Shown here: positions 26,134 through 35,761 of the stretch, one piece after another | Layout: every line of letters begins with the position of its first letter | Position numbering within the stretch: the stretch's first letter is position 1 | From: Caulobacteraceae bacterium | GTDB taxonomy: Bacteria; Pseudomonadota; Alphaproteobacteria; Caulobacterales; Caulobacteraceae | NCBI GenBank assembly: GCA_947475735.1 | Contig: CANJLQ010000011.1 | Coordinates: forward strand, 62,001-126,000 | Length of the DNA stretch: 64,000 nucleotides | Direction: 5' to 3' | The notes under the pieces: generated by a model | The model's database searches: none | Told to the model about the DNA's origin: nothing | Seen by the model: the letters and a program-made list of their open reading frames with translations, nothing else | Made by a program: the position numbers and the translations under genes

Positions 26134-27885
26134 ATGAGCGGCGACCGCGACCCCCGACTGATCTGGACCGAGGCTGGCGAACCGCGTTCGGGCCGGTTCG
26201 ACGATGTCTACTTCTCCGCGGAAGACGGCCTGGCGGAAAGCCGCGCGGTGTTTCTGGCGGGATGCAGCCTGCCACAGGCCTGGGGCGGCCGTGACCGCTT
26301 CACCGTCGCCGAGTTGGGTTTTGGAACCGGCCTGAACATCGTGGCCCTGCTGGACCTGTGGAACCGGGAACGACAGACCGGGGCCCGGCTGACAGTCTTT
26401 TCCATCGAGGCGTTTCCGCTGGACCTCGACCAGGCCCGCCGCGCCCTCGCGCGTTGGCCCGAGGTCGCCGGCGTGACCGACGTGCTGCTGTCCCGCTGGC
26501 CTGTTAGGACACCGGGCTTTCACCGGATCGACCTGCCGGAGTTCGCCGCCGTGATCGATCTGGCGGTCGGGGATGCGGCCTGGGCGCTGGATCAGTGGTC
26601 TGGCCAGGCCGACGCATGGTTCCTCGACGGGTTCGCGCCCTCCACCAATCCGCAGATGTGGTCCGATCCCGTGCTGGACGGCATCGCCGCCCGGTCCGCG
26701 CCGGACGCTCGCCTGGCCACCTTCACCGTCGCCGGGGCCGTGCGACGGGGCCTGGCCGAGCGGGGGTTCACGGTCGACAAACGCCCCGGCCACGGGCGCA
26801 AGCGCGAACGACTGGAAGGACGCAGGAGCGGACCCGCGCCTGTCCCGCGTGTATGGCCTACCGTGGCGGTGATCGGGGCGGGGATCGCGGGGGCCTCTGT
26901 CGTTCACGCGCTGATCGCGGAGGGCGTCCGCCCCGTGCTGATCGAGGCCGAGGTGCCGGGCGCGGGAGCCTCCGGCTTCCCCGCGGCCCTGGTCACGCCG
27001 CGCTTCGACCTCGGGGATGAGACCATCGCCGGCCTGTTCGCCCAGGCGCTGGAGCGGGCCCGGGACCTGTATCTCACCATCCCGGGGGCGGTGATCGCCG
27101 AGGGGGTACGCCAGCGGCCCTCCAGCGACCGGGACATAGGCCGCTTCGCCCGGATCGCCGATCAGCCGATCTGGCCTGCGGGATCGATGATGACCCAAGA
27201 CGACGGCTCCCTGGGCATGGCCCAAGCCCTGACCGTCCACCCGGCCGCGATCATGGCGGATTGGCTGGGCGACGTAGAGCGGCTGACCTGGCCGGTCCTT
27301 GAGGTAGGATCGGGCGGTGACGGCTGGATCGTGTCGGGCATGACCGGGCAGGTTCTCCGCGCTGATACAGTCGTGCTGGCCGCCGGGTGGGGCGCGCAGG
27401 GGCTGGTGCAGGACCTCGCCCTGACGCCGGTTCGCGGCCAGGCGGACTGGGTCCAGGCTCCCTCGCCCGTGGCGGAGGCGTGGGGCGGCTATGTCGCGCC
27501 GACCCCGGACGGCTTCCTGTTCGGCGCGACCCATGATCGCGGCGACACCACGACCGAACCGCGCGAGGCCGATACCCAGCGAAACCTGGCGACCCTGGCG
27601 GCCCGGTCGCCCGATCTCGCGCGAGTGGCGTCCCGGGCCTCGGGCCGAGCCCGAGCGGCGGTGCGCGCCACGACCCGCGACCGCTTGCCCCTGGCCGGGG
27701 CGGTGGCGGATCGACCGGGGCTTTTCGTCCTGGGCGGGCTGGGCTCGCGCGGCTTCTGCCTGGCCCCCCTGCTGGCCGAGCATGTGGCGGCCCTGATCCT
27801 GGATCGGCCGTCGCCCTTGCCCAAGGCCGTGGCGGAACGGGTGTCTCCCGGCCGGGCGGCGGCGCGCGCCGTTCCGGAACCTTGA
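26134..27885 (+). CDS. mnmC: Bifunctional tRNA 5-methylaminomethyl-2-thiouridine biosynthesis protein
   Basis: 583 aa. The N-terminal half (about 1-235) is the SAM-dependent methyltransferase, with FDDVYFSAEDGLAESRAVFL, VAELGFGTGLNIVALLDLW as SAM motif and DAWFLDGFAPSTNPQMWSD. The C-terminal half is the FAD oxidoreductase, opening VAVIGAGIAGASVVHALIAE near residue 243 and ending with FVLGGLGSRGFCLAPLLAEH. Together they complete the mnm5 group at U34 of certain tRNAs after MnmEG. Length is a little below the about 660 aa E. coli enzyme but both domains are intact. Confidence 0.94.
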   Translation: MSGDRDPRLIWTEAGEPRSGRFDDVYFSAEDGLAESRAVFLAGCSLPQAWGGRDRFTVAELGFGTGLNIVALLDLWNRERQTGARLTVFSIEAFPLDLDQARRALARWPEVAGVTDVLLSRWPVRTPGFHRIDLPEFAAVIDLAVGDAAWALDQWSGQADAWFLDGFAPSTNPQMWSDPVLDGIAARSAPDARLATFTVAGAVRRGLAERGFTVDKRPGHGRKRERLEGRRSGPAPVPRVWPTVAVIGAGIAGASVVHALIAEGVRPVLIEAEVPGAGASGFPAALVTPRFDLGDETIAGLFAQALERARDLYLTIPGAVIAEGVRQRPSSDRDIGRFARIADQPIWPAGSMMTQDDGSLGMAQALTVHPAAIMADWLGDVERLTWPVLEVGSGGDGWIVSGMTGQVLRADTVVLAAGWGAQGLVQDLALTPVRGQADWVQAPSPVAEAWGGYVAPTPDGFLFGATHDRGDTTTEPREADTQRNLATLAARSPDLARVASRASGRARAAVRATTRDRLPLAGAVADRPGLFVLGGLGSRGFCLAPLLAEHVAALILDRPSPLPKAVAERVSPGRAAARAVPEP

Positions 27886-27927
27886 CCAGAGGCTGGCGCT
27901 TTCCCAGGGTGACCGCCGGAGGTTCCC

Positions 27928-28341
27928 ATGCCCATCTCGAAAGCCCGCCTCGCCAGCCTGGTCGTCGCCGCCGTCAGCGGGGTCGCGGCGGCCTGCGCCC
28001 CGACCGATGGAGCCGCGCCACGGCCTGAGACAGGCAGCGGACAGACCTGCTTCCTGCCGCGCCAGGTCACCAACTTCCGCTTCGCCGACGACGACACCGT
28101 CTATGTCCGGTCCCAGCGCCGCGACGTCTATCGCCTGACCACGACGGGCTGCCTGGACGGCGAGGCGTCGCTGTCGATCGCATTGCTGCCCGCCGGTGGG
28201 GGCTCGCGCCTGTGCCCGAGCGACCGGGTCGACATCGCCCTGTCGCCCAATACGATCGGGCCCAACCCGTGCCGGGCCCGGGTCGAAGGCCTGCTGACCC
28301 CCGCAGAGGTCGAGGCCTTGCCGGATCGCGCGCGACCCTAG
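27928..28341 (+). CDS. DUF6491 family lipoprotein
   Basis: 137 aa with CGGAGG before the ATG. The N-terminus ([18 protein letters not shown]) is a lipoprotein-like signal ending at Cys23. The mature part has four further Cys and the pattern [20 protein letters not shown] followed by [20 protein letters not shown] that I associate with DUF6491, a family of unknown function seen in Caulobacterales and Sphingomonadales. Its TAG stop is formed by a CTAG shared with the converging mutase gene. Confidence 0.78.
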   Translation: MPISKARLASLVVAAVSGVAAACAPTDGAAPRPETGSGQTCFLPRQVTNFRFADDDTVYVRSQRRDVYRLTTTGCLDGEASLSIALLPAGGGSRLCPSDRVDIALSPNTIGPNPCRARVEGLLTPAEVEALPDRARP

Positions 28342-30482
28342 GCCTTCTGGGCGTATCCCAGCCGGGCGTTGAGACGATCGATCAGGTCGATGGCCGTCTC
28401 GGCGATCACCGAGCCGGGCGGATAGACAGCGGCAGCCCCCATGTCGATCAGGGTCTGGACGTCGGACGGTGGGATGACACCGCCGACCGTGATCATGATG
28501 TCGGGCCGCCCCAGCCGCTCCAGCTCGGCCTTCAGCTCCGGCAGGAAGGTCAGGTGGCCGGCGGCCAGCGACGAGGCCCCGACGACGTGGACGTTCTTCT
28601 CGACCGCGTCCCGCGCGGCCTCGGCGGGCGTCTGGAACAGCGGCCCGGCGGTGACGTCGAAACCGAGGTCGCCATAGGCGGTGGCGACGACCTTCTGGCC
28701 CCGGTCGTGGCCGTCCTGGCCCAGTTTGGCGATCAGGATGCGCGGCGGCCCGCCGTCGTTCTCGACGAAGGCGGCGACCATGTCGCGGGCGCGCGACACG
28801 CGGCCATCGGACCCGGCGGCCTTGCCATAGACGCCCGACACGGTCTCGACCGAGGCGACGTGGCGACCGAAGGCGGCCTCCAGCGCATCCGACATCTCGC
28901 CCACAGTGGCGTGGGCACGGGCGGCGCGGACGCAGAGCTCCAGTAGGTTGGCGTCGCCGCGCGCACCCTCGGTCAGAGCCGACAGCGCCGCTTGCGTCGC
29001 CGGCTCGTCGCGTTCGGCGCGCAGGCGCTGCAGCTTCTCGATCTGGCGGGCGCGGACCTCGGCATTGTCGACCTTCAGGACCGGGATGTCGTCGGGCGTG
29101 TCCGACAGATAGCGGTTGACGCCCACCACGGTCTGCTGGCCGGTGTCGATGCGGGCCTGGGTGCGAGCGGCGGCCTCCTCAATGCGGCGCTTGGGCAGGC
29201 CGGCCTCGATGGCCCTGGCCATGCCGCCCAGCGACGCGACCTCGGCCATGTGGGCGCGGGCGCGTTCCGCCAGGTCGTGCGTCAGTCGCTCGACGAAGAA
29301 GCTGCCGCCCCAAGGGTCGATCACCTTGGTCAGGCCGGTCTCCAGCTGCAGAAGCAGCTGGGTGTTGCGCGCGATCCGGGCCGAGAAGTCGGTCGGCAGG
29401 GCCAGAGCCTCGTCCAACGAATTGGTATGCAGCGACTGCGTCTGGCCGCCCGCCGCCGCCATGGCCTCGACCATGGTGCGGCTCACGTTGTTGAACACGT
29501 CCTGCGCCGCCAGGGACCAGCCCGAGGTCTGGCAGTGCGCGCGCAGGCTGAGGCTGCGCGGGTCCTTCGGCGCGAACTCGGCCTGTACCGCCTCGGCCCA
29601 CAGCAGGCGGCCGGCGCGCAGCTTGGCCACCTCCATGAAGTAGTCCATGCCGACGGCCCAGAAGAAGCTGAGCCTCGGCGCGAACCGGTCCACGTCCATG
29701 CCCGCCGCCACGCCCGCGCGGATGTACTCCAGCCCGTCGGCCAGGGTGTAGGCCAGCTCCAGGTCAGCGGAGGCCCCCGCCTCCTGCATGTGGTAGCCGC
29801 TGATGGAGATGGAGTTGAACTTCGGCGTCTCCTTGGCCGTCCACTCGAAGATGTCCGACACGATCCGCATCGAGGGCGCCGGCGGATAAATGTAGGTGTT
29901 CCTGACCATGAACTCCTTGAGGATGTCGTTCTGGATGGTCCCGGTCAGGGCGGCGTGGGCGACGCCCTGCTCCTCGGCCGCGACGACATAGAGGGCCAGC
30001 ACCGGCAAAACCGCGCCGTTCATGGTCATCGACACCGACATCTGGTCCAGCGGGATGCCGTCGAACAGGGTCCGCATGTCCAGGATGGAATCGATGGCGA
30101 CCCCCGCCATGCCGACGTCGCCCGCCACGCGCGGATGGTCCGAATCGTAGCCCCGGTGGGTGGCGAGGTCGAAGGCGATCGAGAGGCCCTTCTGACCGGC
30201 CGCGAGGTTCCGTCGATAGAAGGCGTTCGAGGCCTCGGCGGTCGAGAAACCCGCGTACTGGCGGATGGTCCAGGGGTTGGACGCATACATGGTGGGATAG
30301 GGCCCGCGCACGAACGGCGCGAAGCCGGGCAGGCCGTCGGTGTGGGCCACGCCGTCGAGCGCGTCGGGGCCATAGGCGGGGGCGATGTCGATGCCCTCGG
30401 GTGTCGAGGCGGCCAGGCCCGCGGGGGCGTCCAGCGGCGACAGGTCGAGCGTGGCGCGGGTCAGATCGGGACGCAGGCTCAT
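28338..30482 (-). CDS. scpA: Methylmalonyl-CoA mutase, catalytic large subunit
   Basis: 714 aa. It interconverts succinyl-CoA and methylmalonyl-CoA with adenosylcobalamin. The barrel domain has [20 protein letters not shown], the substrate-tunnel stretch [20 protein letters not shown] and [17 protein letters not shown]. The C-terminal cobalamin domain carries the His of [10 protein letters not shown] near residue 590, followed by [11 protein letters not shown] and [20 protein letters not shown]. The ATG overlaps the stop of the small-subunit gene by 4 bp, supporting a heterodimer made in equal amounts. Confidence 0.96.
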   Translation of the reverse strand: MSLRPDLTRATLDLSPLDAPAGLAASTPEGIDIAPAYGPDALDGVAHTDGLPGFAPFVRGPYPTMYASNPWTIRQYAGFSTAEASNAFYRRNLAAGQKGLSIAFDLATHRGYDSDHPRVAGDVGMAGVAIDSILDMRTLFDGIPLDQMSVSMTMNGAVLPVLALYVVAAEEQGVAHAALTGTIQNDILKEFMVRNTYIYPPAPSMRIVSDIFEWTAKETPKFNSISISGYHMQEAGASADLELAYTLADGLEYIRAGVAAGMDVDRFAPRLSFFWAVGMDYFMEVAKLRAGRLLWAEAVQAEFAPKDPRSLSLRAHCQTSGWSLAAQDVFNNVSRTMVEAMAAAGGQTQSLHTNSLDEALALPTDFSARIARNTQLLLQLETGLTKVIDPWGGSFFVERLTHDLAERARAHMAEVASLGGMARAIEAGLPKRRIEEAAARTQARIDTGQQTVVGVNRYLSDTPDDIPVLKVDNAEVRARQIEKLQRLRAERDEPATQAALSALTEGARGDANLLELCVRAARAHATVGEMSDALEAAFGRHVASVETVSGVYGKAAGSDGRVSRARDMVAAFVENDGGPPRILIAKLGQDGHDRGQKVVATAYGDLGFDVTAGPLFQTPAEAARDAVEKNVHVVGASSLAAGHLTFLPELKAELERLGRPDIMITVGGVIPPSDVQTLIDMGAAAVYPPGSVIAETAIDLIDRLNARLGYAQKA

Positions 30483-31867
30483 GCCGCCTCTCCCTCGAAG
30501 GCTTCGGCCCAGCGGACGGGTGTCAGGGGCGCGCAGCGGTCGCCCTCGCCGGGTGCTGGCAGCGGGGGATCGGCCTCGACCGAGACCGGCCGGACGTCGG
30601 CGTCCACGAACTTGGTCACGCCCACCAGCTGAGTGCCGCCCTCTCCGAACGCATTGGCCAGAGTGGCCCGGCTCTGGGCAACGCGCTGCTGGATCGCGCC
30701 GCCGTGCAGCGAGGCGATCAGGCCGCCTTCGCGCTCGATCCTCTGGAACTCGGCCCAGCCGGCTTCGGCCAGGTCGCGGGTGCGGTGGTCGAGGAACCAG
30801 GATCCGGCGGCTGGATCGGCGACGCGGCCGATGAGGGCCTCCTCCATCAGGACCAGCTGGGTGTTCCGGGCCTGACGCCGGGCGAAGGCGTCGGGACGGC
30901 CGCGCGCGCGGGAAAAGCCGTCCAGCACCACGGCCTCGGCCCCGCCGACGGCCCCGGCGAACCCGGCGGCGGTCAGGCGCAGCAGATTGGGCCAGGGATC
31001 GCGGGCGGCCAGCATCCGGCGCGACGACCGCGCCTCGATGACGGCGGGCGTTTCATGGCCGAAGGCGCGGCTGAGCGAGCGCCACATCAGCCGCAGCGCC
31101 CGGACCTTGGCCAGACTGTCGAAGTAGTCCGCGTCGACGCTGACACCCAGCACAGTGCCCGCCAGGGCGCGTTCGAGCGGCAGACCGGCATCGATGGCGG
31201 CCCTCAGATAAGTCGCGGCGGCGGCGGCGGCGAAGCCCAGCTCCTGCCCCGCCGAGCCACCCGCCTCATGCGCGGCACGGCCTGTGGCGAGAAAGAAGGT
31301 CGCCTCCGGATAGGCGCCCGCATGGCGCGCGGCGGTGTTGGCGGCCAGCTCGACGTGCGCCGCGATGGGTCGGGGTGCGCCGCCGGAGGTCGCGAACGCC
31401 GTCAGAGGATCGAGGTGGAACATCAGACGGGCACGCGGTGCGCCCTTGGCGGCGACGGCGAGGGCATTGGCGGCGTCCGGCCCGTCGATCCCGGCGTCCA
31501 TCGCGACGGGAGCGAGCTCCATGGCCACCCCGGACAGGGCGCGGCCCAGCGGTTCGGAATCGGCCAGCACAGCGCCCGCCAGGATCACCGAGGCCGCGCC
31601 GCCTTCCAGATCGGCCAAAACGGCGGCGTTGACCGCCTCGGGGTCATCGCCTTCGCTCAGGGTGCGCAGGTCCCAGGGGCGGCCGTCGGCATCGGCGGCG
31701 CGGGGCGCGAAGACCGGTTCGCACGCATTGGCCCGCCCGTAGAGCGGCCGCACCGCCAGACCGTCGGCGTCGAGATGCAGCAGGCTCTCGATCGCACGCC
31801 CCTTCAGCGCCTTCTCGGCCTCCGCGCGCCAGTCGGTGGGCGAGGGCGTGGGGAAGGGCTGGGTCAA
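30479..31867 (-). CDS. mutA: Methylmalonyl-CoA mutase, small subunit
   Basis: 462 aa. The barrel region aligns in character with the large subunit ([40 protein letters not shown]) and lacks any cobalamin-binding DxHxxG motif. It is shorter than the about 620-aa small subunit of Propionibacterium, apparently because the degenerate C-terminal domain is missing. The start is TTG with GGAG 6 nt upstream; no in-frame ATG fits. Its role is structural support of the catalytic subunit encoded directly downstream. Confidence 0.88.
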   Translation of the reverse strand: MTQPFPTPSPTDWRAEAEKALKGRAIESLLHLDADGLAVRPLYGRANACEPVFAPRAADADGRPWDLRTLSEGDDPEAVNAAVLADLEGGAASVILAGAVLADSEPLGRALSGVAMELAPVAMDAGIDGPDAANALAVAAKGAPRARLMFHLDPLTAFATSGGAPRPIAAHVELAANTAARHAGAYPEATFFLATGRAAHEAGGSAGQELGFAAAAAATYLRAAIDAGLPLERALAGTVLGVSVDADYFDSLAKVRALRLMWRSLSRAFGHETPAVIEARSSRRMLAARDPWPNLLRLTAAGFAGAVGGAEAVVLDGFSRARGRPDAFARRQARNTQLVLMEEALIGRVADPAAGSWFLDHRTRDLAEAGWAEFQRIEREGGLIASLHGGAIQQRVAQSRATLANAFGEGGTQLVGVTKFVDADVRPVSVEADPPLPAPGEGDRCAPLTPVRWAEAFEGEAA

Positions 31868-31931
31868 GACGAACTCCGGGATGGCGAGGCGGCCCTTTTG
31901 CGACCGCCCGGCCGTCTCGTCCAGACCGACC

Positions 31932-33284
31932 TCAGTTCCCGTAGGCCAGAGGCAGGCCGCCCGCCGGACGACCGCCGTTGCGATAGCGGTCGCGCAGGAG
32001 GATCTGGCGGCTGGTCAGGTCTTGTTGCTGGCCGTTGATGAACTGGGCCGTGACCGAGCTCAGTGGCTCCAGCGGATCGCCGTCCCAAACCACGACGTCG
32101 GCGGCCGCCCCGGCACGCAGCTCGCCGAATTGGCCGGCCATGCCGAAGATGCGGGCCGGGTTGACCGTCAGGGCCGCGATCGCCGCCTCGAACGGCAGGC
32201 CGTGCGACACCGCGTTGCCGGCGTTGAAGCGAGCCTCGCGGGCGCGGTGGATGCCCTGCCCCTTGATGGCGATGACGACACCTGCGGCGTTCAGGGCGGC
32301 GGCGTTTTCCATGCGGGCCGCGCGGGTCTCGAAATTGCCCGGCAGGTTGTCGATGGGCGTCAGCAGGACCGGCACCTCGGCCGCCGAGATCTGGGCCGCG
32401 ACCAGCCAGCCCTCGTCGGCGCCGTCCAGGATCAGGTCGATGCCCTCCTCGTCGGCCAGACGCAGCACCTGCAGGATGTCGGCGGCCCGCCGCACGGTGA
32501 CGATCAGGGGCATGTCGCCGTTGGCCACGGGGATCAGGGCCTCCAGATCCGCCCGCGACAAGGACAGATCGCGCACGCCGGCCCGGTCATAGGCGGCGCG
32601 GTTCCGGGCATACAGGCGGACCTCGGCCAGGGTTTCCTTGAACTGGACGAACTGGGCGCCCCGAGCGCCGCCCGCGATATTGGCCCCGGCCTCGCCGAAG
32701 GGCGCGACCATGGCGACGCGTGGACGGACGAGGATCTCCGTCCCGGCGGCCAGGTGGATGATCGAGGCCTGGCCGGCGAACAGGCTGGGCGACTGCAGAC
32801 CGGCCGACCCGACACCCGCGAAGTCACTGTCGTCGACGTGCGAGTGATCGCCGCCGCCCGCGCCCGGATGGTTGGGGATCACCACCGCGCGGGTGATGCC
32901 GCCCAGCCGCGCGACCGGCAGGGTGAAGGACCAGGGATCGAGGCCATAGCTGACGTCGAACGAGGCCGAGATGGTGTTGGCGCTGTTGGACAGATCGTCG
33001 GACCCGTTGACCGAGGACACTTCGGACGCCCCCAGACCGGCGTCCACGGCGACCAGACCCGGCGTCACCACCGCGCCCCGGGCGTCGATGACGCGGGCTC
33101 CGGACGGCGCGGCTCCGGTGCCGACCGAGACGATCCGGCCGTTCTGGATCACGACCGTGCCGTTCTCGATGACCGACGTCCCGGTCAGGACGCGTCCACC
33201 GGTGATGGCAGTCAGGTCCTGGGCGAGGGCGGGCGAGGCCATGAGCACGGCGGCCGTGGCGAGGAGCGAGATGAGGCGGCGCAT
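31932..33284 (-). CDS. Amidohydrolase family protein with depleted metal site
   Basis: 450 aa from the ATG at 33284; the longer ORF reads antisense frame of the upstream gene. Signal peptide MRRLISLLATAAVLMASPAL ends with an Ala-Gln junction. The composite beta-domain (ITGGRVLTGTSVIENGTVVI, VIDARGAVVTPGLVAVDAG) and the terminal LRAGAAADVVVWDGDPLEPL are typical of imidazolonepropionase-like amidohydrolases. Where an HxH should follow the PG motif, the sequence is [13 protein letters not shown], and later His/Asp ligands are also not evident. It is coupled to an intact upstream paralogue by TGATG, so it may be a non-catalytic partner. Confidence 0.85.
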   Translation of the reverse strand: MRRLISLLATAAVLMASPALAQDLTAITGGRVLTGTSVIENGTVVIQNGRIVSVGTGAAPSGARVIDARGAVVTPGLVAVDAGLGASEVSSVNGSDDLSNSANTISASFDVSYGLDPWSFTLPVARLGGITRAVVIPNHPGAGGGDHSHVDDSDFAGVGSAGLQSPSLFAGQASIIHLAAGTEILVRPRVAMVAPFGEAGANIAGGARGAQFVQFKETLAEVRLYARNRAAYDRAGVRDLSLSRADLEALIPVANGDMPLIVTVRRAADILQVLRLADEEGIDLILDGADEGWLVAAQISAAEVPVLLTPIDNLPGNFETRAARMENAAALNAAGVVIAIKGQGIHRAREARFNAGNAVSHGLPFEAAIAALTVNPARIFGMAGQFGELRAGAAADVVVWDGDPLEPLSSVTAQFINGQQQDLTSRQILLRDRYRNGGRPAGGLPLAYGN

Positions 33285-34765
33285 CAGCGGGCTCCCGGAG
33301 CGATATTGGCGGCGGCGATGCCGTAGCCGGGCTGGCCCAGCTCGAAATCGGACAGGGGCTGATAGCGCGGGTCCATGCGGTCGAACGTCAGGGCTCCGTC
33401 TATGAAGACCTGGTCGGCGCGGGCGTAGACGCTGAAGGGATTGGCGCTCCAGATCACCACGTCGGCGCGCTTGCCGGGCTCCAGCGAACCGGTCTCGTCG
33501 CCGATGCCGATCGACCGGGCCGCGTTGGAGGTGATCCAGCTGATCGCCCGCTCCTCGGAGATGTTGATGCCCGCGCGGCGACCGGCGGCCACAGCGGCGG
33601 CGGCCTCCTGGTTCAGGCGCTGGGTCAGCTGGGCGTCGTCGGAGTGGATGACGGCGCACGAGCCGGGGGCCTGGTCGACCAGGGCGGCGTTCTCCTCGAC
33701 TCCGTCCAGGGCCTCCATCTTGAAGCCCCACCAACCGGTCCACATGTCGGCGCAGATGCCCGCCTCGGCCAGTTGCGGGGCCAGTTTGTAGGCCTCGATG
33801 GCGTGGTGGAAGGCGGTGATGCGGAAGCCGAACTCGTCGGCGATGTCCATCATCACGGCCATCTCGTCGGCGCGGTAGCAGTGGTTCTGGACCATGATCG
33901 AGCCGTCCAGCACGCCGGCCAGGGTCTCGTTCTGAAGGTTGCGGGTCGGCGGGGAGCCCTCGCCGGTCTCGCGCCACTTGTCCCATTTGTCGCGATAGTC
34001 CTGGGCCGCGATGAAGGCCGCGCGGTAGCCGGCGACATTGCCCATGCCCGTCGCCGGGCTCTGGTTGCGGCTGCCATAGACGCGCGAAGGATTCTCGCCG
34101 CAGGCCATCTTCACGCCGTAGGGGGCCTCGGGGAACTTCATGCCCTGCATGGTCACCGAGGGGACGTTGCGGACCGTCACCGAGCGTCCGCCGAACAGAT
34201 TGGCAGAGCCGGGCAGGATCATCATCGTCGTTACGCCGCCGGCGCGGGCGGTGTTGAAACCGGGGTCCTGGGGCCAGATCGAATGCTCGGCCCAGACCTG
34301 GGCGGTGTTGGGGCTGGTGGCCTCGTTGCCGTCGCTCATGCCGGTCACGCCGGGGGATGGATAGACGCCGAGGTGGCTGTGAACGTCGATGATGCCCGGC
34401 GTCACGAACCGGCCGCGCGCGTCGACGACCCGGTGGCCGCCGGGGACCGGGGTGTCGGCGCCACCGACGGCGGCCACACGGCCGTCGGTGACGATGACGA
34501 CCCCGTTCTCGATCCGCTGGTTGGTGCCGGTGAAGACCGTGGCCCCGACGATGGCCATGTTCTCGCGCGGCAGGGGCGCATAGGTCGAGGGGAAGGGGTC
34601 GGGGTTGGCGGCGTAGTCGAGGCCGGCGGGAAGCGTGCGCGCCTCGCGCGAGGGGCTCTCGGCTTCAGTGCCGCCCGAGGCGCCGTCGGTGGTGGCGCAG
34701 GCCGTCAGCGCGAGGGCGCAGGCGACCACGGCGAGGCTGGGCCCCCGCAAGGAACGTCGAAACAT
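33284..34765 (-). CDS. Amidohydrolase lipoprotein, metal-dependent
   Basis: 493 aa with GGAGG before the ATG. The N-terminus (PSLAVVACALALTAC) ends in a lipobox, so the protein is probably a lipoprotein anchored at Cys23. The amidohydrolase core is complete: VVDARGRFVTPGIIDVHSHL with the HxH metal motif near 126-130, later His in MVQNHCYRADEM and FHHAIEAYKL, and Asp in CAVIHSDDAQLTQR, followed by GSLEPGKRADVVIWSANPFS. Substrate unknown; relatives act on cyclic imides or dipeptides. Followed by a degenerate paralogue in the same operon. Confidence 0.9.
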   Translation of the reverse strand: MFRRSLRGPSLAVVACALALTACATTDGASGGTEAESPSREARTLPAGLDYAANPDPFPSTYAPLPRENMAIVGATVFTGTNQRIENGVVIVTDGRVAAVGGADTPVPGGHRVVDARGRFVTPGIIDVHSHLGVYPSPGVTGMSDGNEATSPNTAQVWAEHSIWPQDPGFNTARAGGVTTMMILPGSANLFGGRSVTVRNVPSVTMQGMKFPEAPYGVKMACGENPSRVYGSRNQSPATGMGNVAGYRAAFIAAQDYRDKWDKWRETGEGSPPTRNLQNETLAGVLDGSIMVQNHCYRADEMAVMMDIADEFGFRITAFHHAIEAYKLAPQLAEAGICADMWTGWWGFKMEALDGVEENAALVDQAPGSCAVIHSDDAQLTQRLNQEAAAAVAAGRRAGINISEERAISWITSNAARSIGIGDETGSLEPGKRADVVIWSANPFSVYARADQVFIDGALTFDRMDPRYQPLSDFELGQPGYGIAAANIAPGAR

Positions 34766-34809
34766 GAAAAGCCTCCCCTGTCGCGCCAGGCGGCGCGGTA
34801 CGAGGCACG

Positions 34810-34839
34810 ATTACAAGGGCTTCAGAAGCCGTCCGTCAA
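34810..34839 (-). promoter_or_regulatory. Promoter of the amidohydrolase pair, with palindrome in the spacer
   Basis: On the minus strand TTGACG is followed after 18 bp by TGTAAT, each matching five of six consensus bases, 45 bp upstream of the lipoprotein amidohydrolase. The spacer holds a perfect palindrome GGCTTC-A-GAAGCC (34818-34830). An ATTACAAG octamer at 34810 is repeated at 34850. A repressor bound at the palindrome would cover the promoter. Confidence 0.55.
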
Positions 34840-34931
34840 AGGCGGAAACATTACAAGTCCGTAACACCTCGCCGCCGCCGACCGCGCGCGATTTGCCCCG
34901 ATGGGCCGGCGCTTCGGACTGGGGGAGGGAA

Positions 34932-35007
<76 letters not shown>

Positions 35008-35057
35008 GAACCTTTCGGTCGGATCGGCGGGAGACAAGGCCCCCGGCGAGGCGGCGG

Positions 35058-35086
35058 AACCTATGTCAGGCCCTTTTGGCGATCAA
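35058..35086 (-). promoter_or_regulatory. Candidate promoter of tRNA-Ala
   Basis: TTGATC, 17-bp spacer, TAGGTT on the minus strand, 51 bp upstream of the tRNA. Spacing is right, the -10 is weak. It is the best candidate in this 155-bp gap. Confidence 0.35.
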
Positions 35087-35126
35087 CCCCGCCCGGACCA
35101 TTTATTTTCACGCTCTTTTGGAGGCC

Positions 35127-35154
35127 GTGGGAGCGGGTCGAAACCCGCCCCCAC
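35127..35154. terminator. Stem-loop downstream of the TIGR02300-type gene
   Basis: GTGGG-A-GCGGGT pairs with ACCCGC-C-CCCAC around CGAA (plus-strand reading), an 11-bp stem with one mismatch, 9 bp after the stop of the TIGR02300-type gene. No T run follows on its strand, so it may be a factor-assisted terminator or an RNA-stabilising 3' hairpin. Confidence 0.5.
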
Positions 35155-35162
35155 AGGTCCCA

Positions 35163-35627
35163 TCAGTCGTCGTCCTTGCCGCCCTTGACGACGTCCTCAT
35201 CGAAGGCGTCGTCGTCTTCATCTTCGAGGAAAGGCACGGAATCGTCGTCATCATCGTCGTCGGCCAAGACGTCGTCGTCGTCGGTCGCCGCCTCACCCAT
35301 TCCGGGCTCTTCGGTCGGATCGACCACCGCGTCGTCCTCGTCGTCCGGCGTCAGGATGGGCTCGTGGCCCTCCTCGTCGATCTCGGGGGTGACGACTTCC
35401 TCTTCCTCGTCCTCGTCGTCGGTCGCCTTCTTGTCGACGACCTGATCCTCGGCGTCGTCGGCGGCATAGCCACCGGGGCGGCCACGGCGGCTGCGCAGCT
35501 TGATGGCTTCTTCAGGGTCGAATTCGGTGTCGCATTTGGGGCAGTGGGCGGGGCGACGCGAGAGGTCGTAGAACTTCGCCTGGCAGTTCGGACAGACCTG
35601 CTTGGCGCCAAGTTTGGGATCGGCCAC
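35163..35627 (-). CDS. TIGR02300-type zinc-ribbon protein with acidic tail
   Basis: 154 aa from a GTG at 35627; the track ORF starts further upstream inside aroA's flank. The N-terminal part [20 protein letters not shown] is the TIGR02300 family start, with two CxxC pairs at 12/15 and 29/32 that form a zinc ribbon. The remaining about 100 residues are dominated by Asp and Glu with runs such as [15 protein letters not shown]. Acidic tails of this sort bind basic proteins or mimic nucleic acid. Family function is unknown; it lies divergent to aroA. Confidence 0.85.
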   Translation of the reverse strand: MADPKLGAKQVCPNCQAKFYDLSRRPAHCPKCDTEFDPEEAIKLRSRRGRPGGYAADDAEDQVVDKKATDDEDEEEEVVTPEIDEEGHEPILTPDDEDDAVVDPTEEPGMGEAATDDDDVLADDDDDDDSVPFLEDEDDDAFDEDVVKGGKDDD

Positions 35628-35761
35628 GGGGGTGGAGCCTTTGGCTGGTGGGGTGGGATTTCGGGCGCGTCCCTTGCCACCCCCCGGGGCCGCTGTCAAA
35701 AGCCCTGTTCGACCGGGCCGCGAGGCCGGCACCCCCCCTGTCCGCACGGAGCCCGACGCGG

